A stretch of DNA of 62,848 nucleotides, taken from an uncultured Lachnospiraceae bacterium (GTDB lineage: Bacteria > Bacillota > Clostridia > Lachnospirales > Lachnospiraceae). The translations under genes and the position numbers were made by a program. The stretch is taken from the NCBI GenBank assembly GCA_945949045.1, contig CAMFDG010000007.1, positions 1-62,848 of the forward strand, in the 5' to 3' direction. The notes beneath the pieces were generated by a model. The model was not told the origin of the DNA. It saw nothing but the letters and a program-made list of their open reading frames with translations, and did no database searches. Positions 44,341 through 53,519 of the stretch are shown here, in pieces (the first letter of the stretch is position 1; each line of letters opens with the position of its first letter).

Positions 44341-46407
44341 TCAATTCTCTTTCCAATATAATTCGATCCGGTCTCCATCATGGAGTTCCTGGGAAAACTC
44401 CGCATTTTTCCCGTTGACAAGGGTAGCGATGGCTCTGCCTCTTCCGGCCGTCAGATCAAAGGTGATCCGGTCGAAGATATCTACAAAAATGTACGATTTT
44501 TTTCCGATCAGATCCACTCTCTCGCCGTTCACCGTCACCGTACAGGTTCTGGTTTCCTCCTGCATGGACGGAATCTGCACCTGTGTCCTGTCATCCTCTG
44601 TAGTCACAGCCTCTTCGGTTGTCTCTGTGACATTATAACGATTATCCGTCTCCGGTGCAACCCCGAATCCCTCTGTCGTCCAGTCAATGGAGAAATTCTC
44701 ATACACCAGAGTGTCCAGACCGGCCTCTCTGTTATTGACCAGGATCTCCTGATCCGTGTCGATTTCCACATCCATAAACTCTGCAACCTGTCCCACGGTA
44801 TAGAAATTGCGGGTCTCCACGGCATCTCCCTCGCAGATCTCATAGGAGCCCGGCTCCAGGCAGCCGTTGACCTCCACAAATTTCGGGCAACTCACCTTCT
44901 GTCCATTGATGATAAAGGAAATGGTGGACTCCCGGTATTCCGGAAGCTGTTCAATGGTATACACCGCATTTTCCCCTGCGGTGGAGGGCTCAATGGTAAT
45001 CTCACAGTTCGGGACCAAAGGCGTGTTGATGCTTACCGGTTCCCCGTCCATTGTGACAATTGCCGGCTCTCCGGCCTCTCCCCGGGCAATTCGCGCAGCC
45101 CCGTTTACAGTAAAGTTAATCGGCATGCCTCTTCTCGGGAAAAGCTGGTCATTCGGAAATCCCGCCTGAAGTGCTGCATCCACGATGGTCAGGCGGTTAT
45201 TGTCGTAGAGTTTGATCCGCTCCCCGTTAAATTTCACCATGATAAAGTTATTTTTCTGCTCATAATAATTCAGACAGATGCCAATGGGTGTCACCAGCAG
45301 AGGATCCTTTTTGATTTCCTCCTGCTCGAAAACCACTTGTTTTAAGACCTCCTCGCCTCGCAGCGCCACACGTTCCTGAGGGAGCTCCAGCTTTTCGGCC
45401 AGCATCTCGGTAAAGCCATGGACCTTGCCGCCGCCGCCAACCACAAAGCAGGCACTGACAGACTTGTCACCGTTGAGTTCCTTTATTTTTGCAGAAACCT
45501 CGGTAGTGATTTTGTCCACCGTCGGCGTGATCAGATCCCAGATCTCCGAGGAGGGAATCGTATGGGAAATACTCATAATATCTTCATATGTAATTTCTTC
45601 ATCCGTGGTGGAACCAAGCTTCATCGCCTCTGCCGTCTGGAAGTCCACCAGATAATGCTGTACGATCAGCTCCGTCAGTTCATCTCCGGCATCGGGAATC
45701 ATGCCGTAGGCAATGATGCTGCCGTCTCTGGTGACAGAAATATCGGAAGTCCCGGCTCCCACATCCACCAGAGCAATGTTCAGCATACGGAAATTCTCCG
45801 GAATGGCCACGTTGATGGCAGCAATTGGCTCCAGAGTCATATTGGCAACGGTCAGCCCCGCCTGGCCCACCGCCGTATACAGGCCGTCTACCACGTCCTC
45901 GGGCAGGAAGGTCACGATCAGATCCTCCCCGATTTTCTCCGCCTTATGGCCTTCGATACTGATAAACAGTTCCTCATTCAGGTAATATTTTACAACAGAG
46001 TATCCAACGCAGTAGAATTTATAGCGGGTATCATTCTTCTCCTTCAGGATATTCTGGGCCTTCTCGATTCCAAGCAGATCCAGGGTATGCAGATCCTCCG
46101 CCGTCACCATGGTCTCCTGGGCATATTCATATTCCACATGGACCGTGACCGTCTTAAGCACGCGCCCGGCTGCTGCTATACAGACATCCGTCAAGGGCTC
46201 GTCCAGCTGGCTCTCCAGCTGCGCCTTCACGGTGTTTATGGTTCTGGCCACCCGTCCGATATCATGAATCTGACCATCCAGCATGGCTCTTGTCTCATGC
46301 TGCTTCATATACTGGGCTTTTACAAGAAAACCGCCATCCTCCGTGCGGTGTCCTACAGTTCCCACAACATTTCGTGTTCCGATATCCAGACCAAATACGT
46401 TATCCAT
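44341..46407 (-). CDS. FtsA-like actin-fold ATPase with C-terminal beta-grasp-like repeats
   Basis: 688 residues. The N-terminal 1-385 are an actin/Hsp70-type ATPase close to FtsA: VFGLDIGTRNVVGTVGH (phosphate 1), IALVDVGAGTSDISV (phosphate 2) and CFVVGGGGKVHGFTEMLAEK (adenosine). Residues about 390-688 are beta-rich, with repeated short modules such as MVKFNGERIKLYDNNRLTIV and CTVTVNGERVDLIGKKSYIF, resembling ubiquitin/ThiS-like beta-grasp folds. There is no amphipathic FtsA membrane tail at the end. Role is unknown but probably in cell shape or envelope assembly. It overlaps the coaE stop by 8 bases. Confidence 0.82.
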   Translation of the reverse strand: MDNVFGLDIGTRNVVGTVGHRTEDGGFLVKAQYMKQHETRAMLDGQIHDIGRVARTINTVKAQLESQLDEPLTDVCIAAAGRVLKTVTVHVEYEYAQETMVTAEDLHTLDLLGIEKAQNILKEKNDTRYKFYCVGYSVVKYYLNEELFISIEGHKAEKIGEDLIVTFLPEDVVDGLYTAVGQAGLTVANMTLEPIAAINVAIPENFRMLNIALVDVGAGTSDISVTRDGSIIAYGMIPDAGDELTELIVQHYLVDFQTAEAMKLGSTTDEEITYEDIMSISHTIPSSEIWDLITPTVDKITTEVSAKIKELNGDKSVSACFVVGGGGKVHGFTEMLAEKLELPQERVALRGEEVLKQVVFEQEEIKKDPLLVTPIGICLNYYEQKNNFIMVKFNGERIKLYDNNRLTIVDAALQAGFPNDQLFPRRGMPINFTVNGAARIARGEAGEPAIVTMDGEPVSINTPLVPNCEITIEPSTAGENAVYTIEQLPEYRESTISFIINGQKVSCPKFVEVNGCLEPGSYEICEGDAVETRNFYTVGQVAEFMDVEIDTDQEILVNNREAGLDTLVYENFSIDWTTEGFGVAPETDNRYNVTETTEEAVTTEDDRTQVQIPSMQEETRTCTVTVNGERVDLIGKKSYIFVDIFDRITFDLTAGRGRAIATLVNGKNAEFSQELHDGDRIELYWKEN

Positions 46408-47005
46408 TTATTTTTCTCCTCAAAATGTCTTCCATCTGCACAAGGGTCTCCTCCAGAGGTCCATTGTTGTCAATCACTTCACAGCAGTGGGCCCGGAAAA
46501 CTTCCTCGCCAAGCTGGCTTGCAAAAATGCCGTCCACCCTTGCATCCGAATATCCCCGGGATGCCTTCAGCCGTTCCCTTCGGATATCCTCCCTTGTATA
46601 AATATACCAGAGTTCGTCACAAATTTCATCATAATGTTCTTCAATCAAAAGTGCAGCCTCCAGAACCAGCAGAGAAAGCTGTCCCTTTTCCCGTTCTCTT
46701 TGCACCTGTTCGATCACATATTCCCTGACCGCCGGGTGCACGATCCCGTTCATTTCCTGCCTTCCGGCATCATTGAAAAAAATCTCGTCTGCCAGTTTTT
46801 TCCTGTCAAAGGCTCCGTCCTCCCGGAAAATATCCAGGCCTGCGAAATGCTTTCTGATTTTCTCATAACAGTCGGTTCCCGGTTCCATGAGCTCGTGGGC
46901 AATTTCATCTGCCAGCATCACCCTTACTCCCGGTTTCTTTGCCAGATAAGACAGAATCTGCGATTTTCCGGCTCCCACACCTCCGGTAATTCCTATAAAT
47001 TTCAT
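46400..47005 (-). CDS. coaE: Dephospho-CoA kinase
   Basis: 201 residues. Walker A in MKFIGITGGVGAGKSQILSY, then VMLADEIAHELMEPG and a LID region with RLKASRGYSDARV. It phosphorylates dephospho-CoA in the last step of coenzyme A synthesis. The location right after polA is the common Firmicute order. Confidence 0.96.
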   Translation of the reverse strand: MKFIGITGGVGAGKSQILSYLAKKPGVRVMLADEIAHELMEPGTDCYEKIRKHFAGLDIFREDGAFDRKKLADEIFFNDAGRQEMNGIVHPAVREYVIEQVQREREKGQLSLLVLEAALLIEEHYDEICDELWYIYTREDIRRERLKASRGYSDARVDGIFASQLGEEVFRAHCCEVIDNNGPLEETLVQMEDILRRKING

Positions 47006-47039
47006 CCTTCGCGCCTTTCTTTAGGGACCAGATCCCTGC

Positions 47040-49871
47040 CTAGTGTGCCTCATACCAGTCCATGCCCCAGGCGGTTCCCACTGCAAGCTCCACGGCAAGG
47101 TCTGCTGCCCCTCTCATCTCCTCCTCCAGAAGGGCAATGACTGCATCCTTTTCCTCCTGAACCGTCTCGATCAGTAACTCATCGTGAACCTGCAGGATCA
47201 GCCGGGATTTGAATCCCTCCTTAAGCAGTCTGTCATGGACCCGGATCATGGCGATCTTGATGATATCCGCTGCGGTTCCCTGGATCGGGGCATTCATGGC
47301 CACCCGCTCCCCAAACTGACGCTGCATATAGTTGCCGGAGGAGAGCTCCGGAATCGGCCGGATTCTCCCATACAGTGTCCTGGAATAGCCTTTTTCCTTC
47401 GCCTCTGCCACGGTGCGGTCCAGAAATTCCTTAATTTTCGGATAGGTCTCAAAATAGCTGTCGATAAAGCTCTGGGCCTCCTTCTGGGAAATATTTAAGT
47501 CCTGGCTGAGGCCGTAAGCACTGATTCCGTATACGATTCCGAAATTCACGGCCTTGGCATTACGACGCTGCAGCTCCGAGACCTCCTCAAAAGGCACATG
47601 AAACACCTTGGAAGCGGTACTTCTGTGAATATCCTGGTTCTCCCGGAAGGCCTCGATCAGCTGCTCGTCAGCGGACATGTGGGCCAGGAGCCTGAGTTCG
47701 ATCTGGGAGTAATCGGAATCCACAAACAGATCCCCTTCCTTGGGGTGAAAGACCTTTCGAATCAGCTTTCCAAGCTCCATTCGAATCGGAATGTTCTGCA
47801 GGTTCGGGTCCGTGCTGCTTAAGCGTCCCGTAGCTGTGATGGTCTGATTGAAGGTGGTATGAATCTTCCCGGTCTCATCCACGAAGTTGGAAAGCCCGTC
47901 CGCGTAGGTGCTTTTCAGCTTGGTAAGCTTGCGGTACTCCAGGATATCGGCAACAATGGGATAATCCGGTGCCAGCTTGTCCAATACCTCCGCTGAAGTG
48001 GAAAATCCGGTCTTGGTTTTCTTCCCATTGGGGAGCTTCATTTTTTCGAAAAGAATCACTCCCAGCTGCTTCGGAGAATTGATATTAAAGGTTTCTCCGG
48101 CCTCCTCATAGATTTTCTGCTCCAGTTCTCCGATGGAGACGGACAGCTTCTTCCCGTACTCCGCCAGGGCATCGGCATCCATACAGATGCCCTCCTTCTC
48201 CATATCCGACAGCACAAACACTAACGGCATCTCAATCTGTCTCATCAGTTCATCCATGCCGGTTTTCTTCAGCTGCTGCTGTAAAACCGGCGCTGTTTTC
48301 CATGCCACATAGGTCTCATAGCAGGCATAATTCATCACCGCCTGTTCGTCCTCTGAAAGCATCTCCTCCGGTGATTTTTTCCCCAGAAAATCCGTTTTCG
48401 CCGGCACATAGAGGCCGAGATAATCCTTGGCCAGGTCGTCATAGGGGTAATCCCCCTTCAGGGGATTGAGCAGATAAGCAGCTACGGTCCGGTCGAAAAA
48501 GCGAGACCGCATATCCAGGTAGATGTTCCATTTTTCGCCCGATTTTTTCTCCGCCGCATGCTCCGTTCCGGCCGTTTTCTTCTCTGCCGTCAGATTCTTT
48601 TCTGCCGTCTTTTCTCCAGTCGCCTGCTCTTTTTCCCTGTCTGAGAGATTTTTCCACAAGTCCATGTATTTGAGAGCCGGCTTCAGATCCGGCACAATCA
48701 AAGACCTGCTGTCCCATGCCAGGAGTTTTTCTATCAGATCCTCCGAGGTCAGTTCTTCCCCGGTCACAAACAGGCAGATGTCCTCCTCGGAAAAGGCTGC
48801 TGCCATAGCGGCAAAAGCATTCTGCTTCTCTGTCTCCGTTTCAAAGAGGCTCAGCTGCCCCAGAGGTTCTTTTTTATCATTTCCAATGATCATAAAAGCC
48901 AGAGGACGATCTTTCGCTTTCTCCCAAAAGCTGTCTGCCTCTTTTTTCGTTCTAGCCAGCTTAAAATGTTCCTGCACATTGTTCTTCGGCGCATCCACCT
49001 GAAAACGGGTAAGGAGGTTCTTAAATTCCAGACGTTTGCAGAGCAGGTAGGCTTCCTCTGTATACAGATCCGCGGTGTCCTGCAGTCTGGCACTGGAAAA
49101 ATCATAATCAAGTGGCACATCTGTGATAATGGTGGCAAGTTCCTTACTCATTACCGCCTGATCCCAGTATTCTACGATATTTTTGGATGCCCTGGGGGGC
49201 TTTACCTCGTCAGCATGCTCGTGGACCTTCTCGATGGAGCCGTACTGCAGGATCAGTGCCGTGGCGGTTTTCTCCCCAATCCCAGGCACGCCGGGAATAT
49301 TGTCTGCCGTATCTCCCATCAGCGCCTTCACATCGATAAATTCCTTCGGTGTCACCTGATAGCGCGCTTTCACGTCGGCAGCATAATAATCCTCAATCTC
49401 GGTCCCGGTCTTCTTGGTCTTTGGAATCCGGATCCGCACATGCTCCGTGGCCAGCTGCAGAAGATCCCGGTCTCCGGAGATCACAGAGACCTCCATTCCT
49501 TCCCGCTCTCCCATTCCCGCAAGAGTTCCAAGAAGGTCATCTGCCTCGTAGCCGGCCATCTCGATAGTACAGATGCCCATGGCTTTCAGCATTTCCTTGA
49601 TCAGGGGAACCTGCTGCCTTAAGGCGTCATCCATGGGTGCGCGGGTTCCTTTGTAGGCGTCAAACATCTTATGACGGAAGGTGGGCGCGTGCACGTCAAA
49701 AGCAACAGTCAGATAGTCCGGCTGTTCTTCCTCTAAGATTTTAAACATTATATTTAAAAAACCATACACGGCATTTGTATGGGTTCCCTCCGAATTTGTC
49801 AGGTCCGGAAGTCCGAAAAAAGCTCGGTTTAAAATGCTGTGACCGTCCATCAGGACTAATTTCTGACTCAT
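47040..49871 (-). CDS. polA: DNA polymerase I
   Basis: 943 residues. N-terminal 5'-3' exonuclease (LVLMDGHSILNRAFFGLPDL through DNIPGVPGIGEKTATALI), a degenerate 3'-5' exonuclease-like domain without the DxE catalytic pair, and a C-terminal polymerase with SDYSQIELRLLAHMS, RRNAKAVNFGIVYGISAYGL and LQVHDELLIE. Residues about 410-447 are a low-complexity Lys/Glu/Thr/Ala insert in the middle domain. AAAGGAG precedes the ATG. It starts the operon polA, coaE, FtsA-like, WalJ-like, ACT, PFL. Confidence 0.97.
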   Translation of the reverse strand: MSQKLVLMDGHSILNRAFFGLPDLTNSEGTHTNAVYGFLNIMFKILEEEQPDYLTVAFDVHAPTFRHKMFDAYKGTRAPMDDALRQQVPLIKEMLKAMGICTIEMAGYEADDLLGTLAGMGEREGMEVSVISGDRDLLQLATEHVRIRIPKTKKTGTEIEDYYAADVKARYQVTPKEFIDVKALMGDTADNIPGVPGIGEKTATALILQYGSIEKVHEHADEVKPPRASKNIVEYWDQAVMSKELATIITDVPLDYDFSSARLQDTADLYTEEAYLLCKRLEFKNLLTRFQVDAPKNNVQEHFKLARTKKEADSFWEKAKDRPLAFMIIGNDKKEPLGQLSLFETETEKQNAFAAMAAAFSEEDICLFVTGEELTSEDLIEKLLAWDSRSLIVPDLKPALKYMDLWKNLSDREKEQATGEKTAEKNLTAEKKTAGTEHAAEKKSGEKWNIYLDMRSRFFDRTVAAYLLNPLKGDYPYDDLAKDYLGLYVPAKTDFLGKKSPEEMLSEDEQAVMNYACYETYVAWKTAPVLQQQLKKTGMDELMRQIEMPLVFVLSDMEKEGICMDADALAEYGKKLSVSIGELEQKIYEEAGETFNINSPKQLGVILFEKMKLPNGKKTKTGFSTSAEVLDKLAPDYPIVADILEYRKLTKLKSTYADGLSNFVDETGKIHTTFNQTITATGRLSSTDPNLQNIPIRMELGKLIRKVFHPKEGDLFVDSDYSQIELRLLAHMSADEQLIEAFRENQDIHRSTASKVFHVPFEEVSELQRRNAKAVNFGIVYGISAYGLSQDLNISQKEAQSFIDSYFETYPKIKEFLDRTVAEAKEKGYSRTLYGRIRPIPELSSGNYMQRQFGERVAMNAPIQGTAADIIKIAMIRVHDRLLKEGFKSRLILQVHDELLIETVQEEKDAVIALLEEEMRGAADLAVELAVGTAWGMDWYEAH

Positions 49872-49920
49872 GGATGTACTCCTTTTTGATAAAAATGATC
49901 ATGGTGTTGCTTGCGCAATA

Positions 49921-49955
49921 TGGGTAGAAGAATCCGTTTTTCGCCTATATACCCA
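49921..49955. repeat. 35-bp palindromic element, single copy (cluster F)
   Basis: TGGGTA (49921-49926) and TACCCA (49950-49955), exactly 35 bp overall, with AGAAGAA next to the left arm. The arm sequence differs from other clusters but remains self-complementary. It lies 50 bases upstream of polA and 25 bases from a truncated gene fragment. Confidence 0.7.
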
Positions 49956-49979
49956 ATTTCTGTGTTTCTCTGGTTTTCT

Positions 49980-50150
49980 TTACTCTTTCACTCCTGTGAT
50001 GTTGGCATACGTGATAGTCATTTTACCAGTATCATCAATACGATAATAAACGGCTCTATAATCGTCTCCATCTGCCCAGCTGACGAAAAAGGCGTCCTGG
50101 GCTTTTTCATATTTCCATTTAAGATCGATGTCCTCATTCCCAATTAGTCG
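49980..50150 (-). pseudogene. C-terminal fragment of an unrecognised protein
   Basis: An open frame without a start codon begins just after the aminopeptidase stop and ends at TAA 49980: LKWKYEKAQDAFFVSWADGD, then VYYRIDDTGKMTITYANITG and VKE. Its composition looks coding, but there is no ATG until its last 15 codons and it has no ribosome binding site. It is bounded by the aminopeptidase gene on one side and a 35-bp palindromic element on the other. Confidence 0.55.
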
Positions 50151-51988
50151 ATCTCACGTGTCGCAGCCCGCAGCCAGTCCAATTCCTCTCCGTCCATGTA
50201 TGGAGAGACAGTGGCATAAACTTCCTTATGGTATTGGTTCAGCCACGTCCTCTCTCTGTCCGAAAGACCGGCAGCATCCACTGCATCCAGGTCGAAGGGA
50301 ACATAGGTCAGGTTCTCGAAATACATAAACTGACCGTACTCGTTCTTACTGCCACATCGGCAGACCAGCTCATTTTCCAGACGAATGCCATATTGCCCCT
50401 CCAGATAGAGTCCCGGCTCGTCGGTGGTTACCATGCCCTCCTCTAAAACAGCCTCATCTGCCGTCTGCTTCCAGCGAAAAGCGTTCGGGCCCTCATGAAC
50501 ATTTAAGATATATCCTACGCCGTGGCCGGTGCCGTGTTTATAGTCAAGACCTGCCTCCCACAAAGGCTCACGCGCCAAAATATCCAGATTCCGTCCCGTG
50601 CAGCCATAAAGAAATTTCGCATTCATCAGGGCAAGATTGCTCCTTAAGACTCTTGTGTAATCCGCTTTCATCTGCTCCGTCAGAGGTCCCAGGGCAAAGG
50701 TTCTGGTGATGTCGGTGGTACCCTCCGGATAATGGCCGCCGGAATCCACCAGCAGGAATCCCTCCGGTTTTAAAGCCACATTGGTCTCCTCCGTCGCTGC
50801 GTAGTGGACGATGGCTCCATGCTCTCCATAGGCGCAGATGGTCTCAAAGCTCAAATCCAAAAAGCCCTCCTGCTGCATACGTAAATCCCGCAGATGCTCT
50901 GCCGCGGAGAGCTCCGTCAGCTTTCCTCCTTTGGCATTCTTCTTCAGCCAGTACATGAAACGGCACATGGCCACTGCATCCTTTTCATGGGCAATCCTTA
51001 TATTGGCAAGTTCCACCGGATTCTTCACTGACCGAAACAGTTCCTCCGGGTTCATGGTGTCCACAAGCTGATTACTGTCTGTAATGCTGCTTAATACCCG
51101 GTAGTTGACGATGGTGGAATCCAACAGGATTCTGCTGTTCCTCAGGGAAGCTGCATAGTCATAAAAAGCCTCATACGGTCTTACCTCCACATGATTATCC
51201 CTCAGATACCGCAATGTTTCTTCATCAAGAGTCTCCTTCTGCACAAACAAAAAGCAGTCCTCCCCGGTAATCGCCAGATAGGAAAGCACCACCGGCACAT
51301 AGCTGATGTCATTTCCCCGCAGGTTTAACAACCATGCGATATCACAGAGGGAGGAAACCAGATGGACATCCGCCCCCTGCTGCCTCATGCTTCTTCTCAC
51401 CGAAGCCAGCTTGTCCTCCGTGCTCTGTCCACTGTATTTAAGGTCCAGGACCCATGCCGTTTCCTTAGACAGGGGCGGGCGGTCCCTCCAGATAAAATCG
51501 ATCAGGTCCTCGTCCACCTGCAGGCTCCCCTTTTTTTTGCAGACAAGCTCCTGCAGTTTTCGCCCCAGTTTTCCGTTGACACAGCGCCCGTCAAAGCCAA
51601 GGCAGCCGCCTTCCGACAGCTTTTCCTCCAGATACTCCAAAACCGTGGGGACACCCTCTTCCCCCTCTCTATAGAGGGTAACCGTGGTGTCCTTAAGCTG
51701 TTCTGCCGCCTGAACAAAATATCGGCCATCGGTCCACATTCCCGCTTCCGAAAGGGTGATCACCGCGGTCCCTGCCGAACCGGTGAAACCTGTGATATAG
51801 GCTCTCTCCTTAAAGTGTTCCCCCACATACTCGGATTCATGAAAATCTGCTGTGGGAACCAGATAGATGTCAATGCCGCGCTTTTTCATCTCGGTTCGCA
51901 GTGCATGCAGTCGCTGTGGAATGATACCTGATGCTCCCCCACAACCCATTTTACTCATGGAAGAAACTGGCTGCCGCTCCGGGATCAT
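50144..51988 (-). CDS. pepP: Xaa-Pro aminopeptidase (M24B, APP1-like long form)
   Basis: 614 residues, the long three-domain form. Two creatinase N-domains (about 25-315; GFTGSAGTAVITLSEAGMWT and LDLKYSGQSTEDKLASVR) precede the metallopeptidase pita-bread domain with the metal ligands LLVDSGGHYPEGTTDITRTF, HGTGHGVGYILNVHEGPN and LENELVC. It removes N-terminal residues preceding proline, in the cytoplasm. AAGGAGGATCAGGA precedes ATG 51988, which overlaps the thioesterase stop by 4 bases. Confidence 0.94.
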   Translation of the reverse strand: MIPERQPVSSMSKMGCGGASGIIPQRLHALRTEMKKRGIDIYLVPTADFHESEYVGEHFKERAYITGFTGSAGTAVITLSEAGMWTDGRYFVQAAEQLKDTTVTLYREGEEGVPTVLEYLEEKLSEGGCLGFDGRCVNGKLGRKLQELVCKKKGSLQVDEDLIDFIWRDRPPLSKETAWVLDLKYSGQSTEDKLASVRRSMRQQGADVHLVSSLCDIAWLLNLRGNDISYVPVVLSYLAITGEDCFLFVQKETLDEETLRYLRDNHVEVRPYEAFYDYAASLRNSRILLDSTIVNYRVLSSITDSNQLVDTMNPEELFRSVKNPVELANIRIAHEKDAVAMCRFMYWLKKNAKGGKLTELSAAEHLRDLRMQQEGFLDLSFETICAYGEHGAIVHYAATEETNVALKPEGFLLVDSGGHYPEGTTDITRTFALGPLTEQMKADYTRVLRSNLALMNAKFLYGCTGRNLDILAREPLWEAGLDYKHGTGHGVGYILNVHEGPNAFRWKQTADEAVLEEGMVTTDEPGLYLEGQYGIRLENELVCRCGSKNEYGQFMYFENLTYVPFDLDAVDAAGLSDRERTWLNQYHKEVYATVSPYMDGEELDWLRAATREID

Positions 51989-52449
51989 TCCTGATCCTCC
52001 TTCATCTCGAAAAACTTTGTATCAAGCTCCGGATAGGACCGTTTCAGGGAAATCGGCTTCCCGGAACGATTCAGAAAGCAGTGGCTGCTTCTTCCGGTGG
52101 TTCTTAACTCCCCGGTTTCTTTATCTGTCATCACGTACTCCAGTTCCATCTTAATCCCGTTATACTTTACCAGTTTGGTCTGAATGACAACGGTATCATC
52201 AAAGTGCACCATACTATGATACTCTACGGAGACAGAGAGTACCGGGCTGATAATCTCCATCTCTTCCATCTGCTTATAATTAAGCCCGATCTGATCCATC
52301 AGATCCATACGGGCCTCCTCCATCCAGCGTACATAATTACTGTGGTGGATAATCCCCATCTGATCTGTCTCATAATACTGGGCATGATGCTCATAAGGAC
52401 GTAATCTCAAATCCCGTGCTGCTCCTGCAACCTCAATTTCCTGCTTCAA
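51985..52449 (-). CDS. YbgC/FadM-like acyl-CoA thioesterase (4HBT)
   Basis: 154 residues, hotdog fold. The active-site stretch YYETDQMGIIHHSNYVRWME is the 4-hydroxybenzoyl-CoA thioesterase signature. It starts with TTG at 52447-52449; GAGGAGGT lies 7 bases upstream, while the nearby ATG is out of frame. Probably hydrolyses short or medium acyl-CoA. First gene of a two-gene unit with pepP; promoter TTGAAT-N17-CATAAT upstream. Confidence 0.9.
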   Translation of the reverse strand: MKQEIEVAGAARDLRLRPYEHHAQYYETDQMGIIHHSNYVRWMEEARMDLMDQIGLNYKQMEEMEIISPVLSVSVEYHSMVHFDDTVVIQTKLVKYNGIKMELEYVMTDKETGELRTTGRSSHCFLNRSGKPISLKRSYPELDTKFFEMKEDQE

Positions 52450-52496
52450 ACTGCATACCTCCTCGCGAATCTTCCATAACAGATACTCCTTTTGCT

Positions 52497-52525
52497 ATTA
52501 TGCCACAACATCCGCAAAAATTCAA
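52497..52525 (-). promoter_or_regulatory. Predicted promoter of thioesterase-pepP
   Basis: Minus strand: TTGAAT (52520-52525), 17-base spacer, CATAAT (52497-52502), about 48 bases before the TTG start. Confidence 0.65.
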
Positions 52526-52538
52526 TGCTGGCAGATGC

Positions 52539-52748
52539 TTACGGATTTTTACGTACAGCCTCATGTACAGCCGCACTTGCAGCCTCCTGTACAGCTTTAT
52601 GTACAGCCGCACTTACAGCCGCACTTGCAGCCGCACGTAAGTTTTCGTATAATCTCTCATGCAGACGGATGCTTCCCCGGTTGACAGACGCTCCCCCATG
52701 TTGGCGGAACCTGGCTTTGCAATTACGAAGCAGAAGAATTTTCTTCAT
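52539..52748 (-). CDS. Doubtful 69-residue Ala-rich ORF over short tandem repeats
   Basis: Starts MKKILLLRNCKARFRQHGG and ends in a helical Ala/Val/His repeat of the form SAAV-HxAV. The repeat reflects 12-base DNA repeats (GCAGCCGCACTT variants, 52555-52640). There is no ribosome binding site and it partly overlaps the thioesterase upstream region. It may be a repeat artefact; listed because the N-terminus is basic-hydrophobic and the repeats keep frame. Confidence 0.2.
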   Translation of the reverse strand: MKKILLLRNCKARFRQHGGASVNRGSIRLHERLYENLRAAASAAVSAAVHKAVQEAASAAVHEAVRKNP

Positions 52749-52822
52749 GCGCCCATTTTAATCGCTGTGTACATGTAATTCAACCTATGCCACCCATTTT
52801 TCCGCAGTACTTCGCATTTCCG

Positions 52823-53162
52823 TGGGCTATACGACTGTGTTCTGCCTCTACCGCCCATTTTCCCGCTATACTTCGCATTTCCGTGGGCTATACGCGTGTA
52901 ATCTGCCTCTACCGCCCATTTCTCCGCTATACTTCACATTTCCGTGGGCTATACGACTGTGATTTATCTCTACCGCCCATTTTTCCACTATACTTCGCAT
53001 CCCTGTGGGCTATACGCGTGTAATCTGCCTCTACCGCCCATTTCTCCGCTATACTTCACATTTCCGTGGGCTATACGACTGTGATTTATCTCTACCGCCC
53101 ATTTTTCCACTATACTTCGCATCCCTGTGGGCTATACGCGTGTAATCTGCCTCTACCGCCCA
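52823..53162. repeat. 61-bp tandem array of 35-bp palindromic elements (cluster A)
   Basis: Six elements begin exactly every 61 bp (52823, 52884, 52945, 53006, 53067, 53128), each TGGGC-N25-GCCCA. Spacers are 26 bp. The two unit types alternate, and 52912-53033 is repeated exactly at 53034-53155, a 122-bp higher-order repeat. No ORF is supported. Confidence 0.92.
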
Positions 53163-53225
53163 TTTCCTTTCTTTTTCAATCATTTTCTCTTTGGAATGGT
53201 GATTTTTGAGTGAATTTTGCCGCCT

Positions 53226-53454
53226 TGGACATATAGAGGAAAATCCTTCTCCCTATGTCCCGTCTGCCGATTTATTTCTTTGTAATTTTATGCTTGGGGA
53301 CATATACAGCAAACCTGTTTCCCCATGTCCCACTTTCTTCCAAAAAGCGGGACATACAGCACGTGAAAAACTCTATATGTCCAAACACACTTAATTTGCG
53401 CTATTATTTGAGTGATTTGGGGACATAGAGAAACCAAAATGGTTTATATGTCCC
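53226..53454. repeat. Palindromic elements with GGGACAT arms (cluster E, 4 copies)
   Basis: Copies at 53226-53261 (36 bp), 53297-53331, 53349-53383 and 53420-53454 (35 bp each). Arms read (G)GGACAT on the left and ATGTCC(C) on the right. The copy at 53420 contains CATAGAGAAA next to its left arm, as in clusters C and D, linking this group to the GGGCG-armed elements despite different arms. Confidence 0.85.
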
Positions 53455-53519
53455 TTCCTTTTGCTATGTATATGAAGAAATACTTTCCAAACTGGTTTTC
53501 GCGTGGCTCCGCCTGCCGG

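Noticed and set aside
45418-46728. 436-codon plus-strand ORF opposite the FtsA-like gene and coaE
   Set aside because: Antisense shadow crossing two recognised genes.
52823-53162. Regular 61-bp array considered as a CRISPR
   Set aside because: Both the 35-bp parts and the 26-bp parts repeat; there are no unique spacers and no cas genes.
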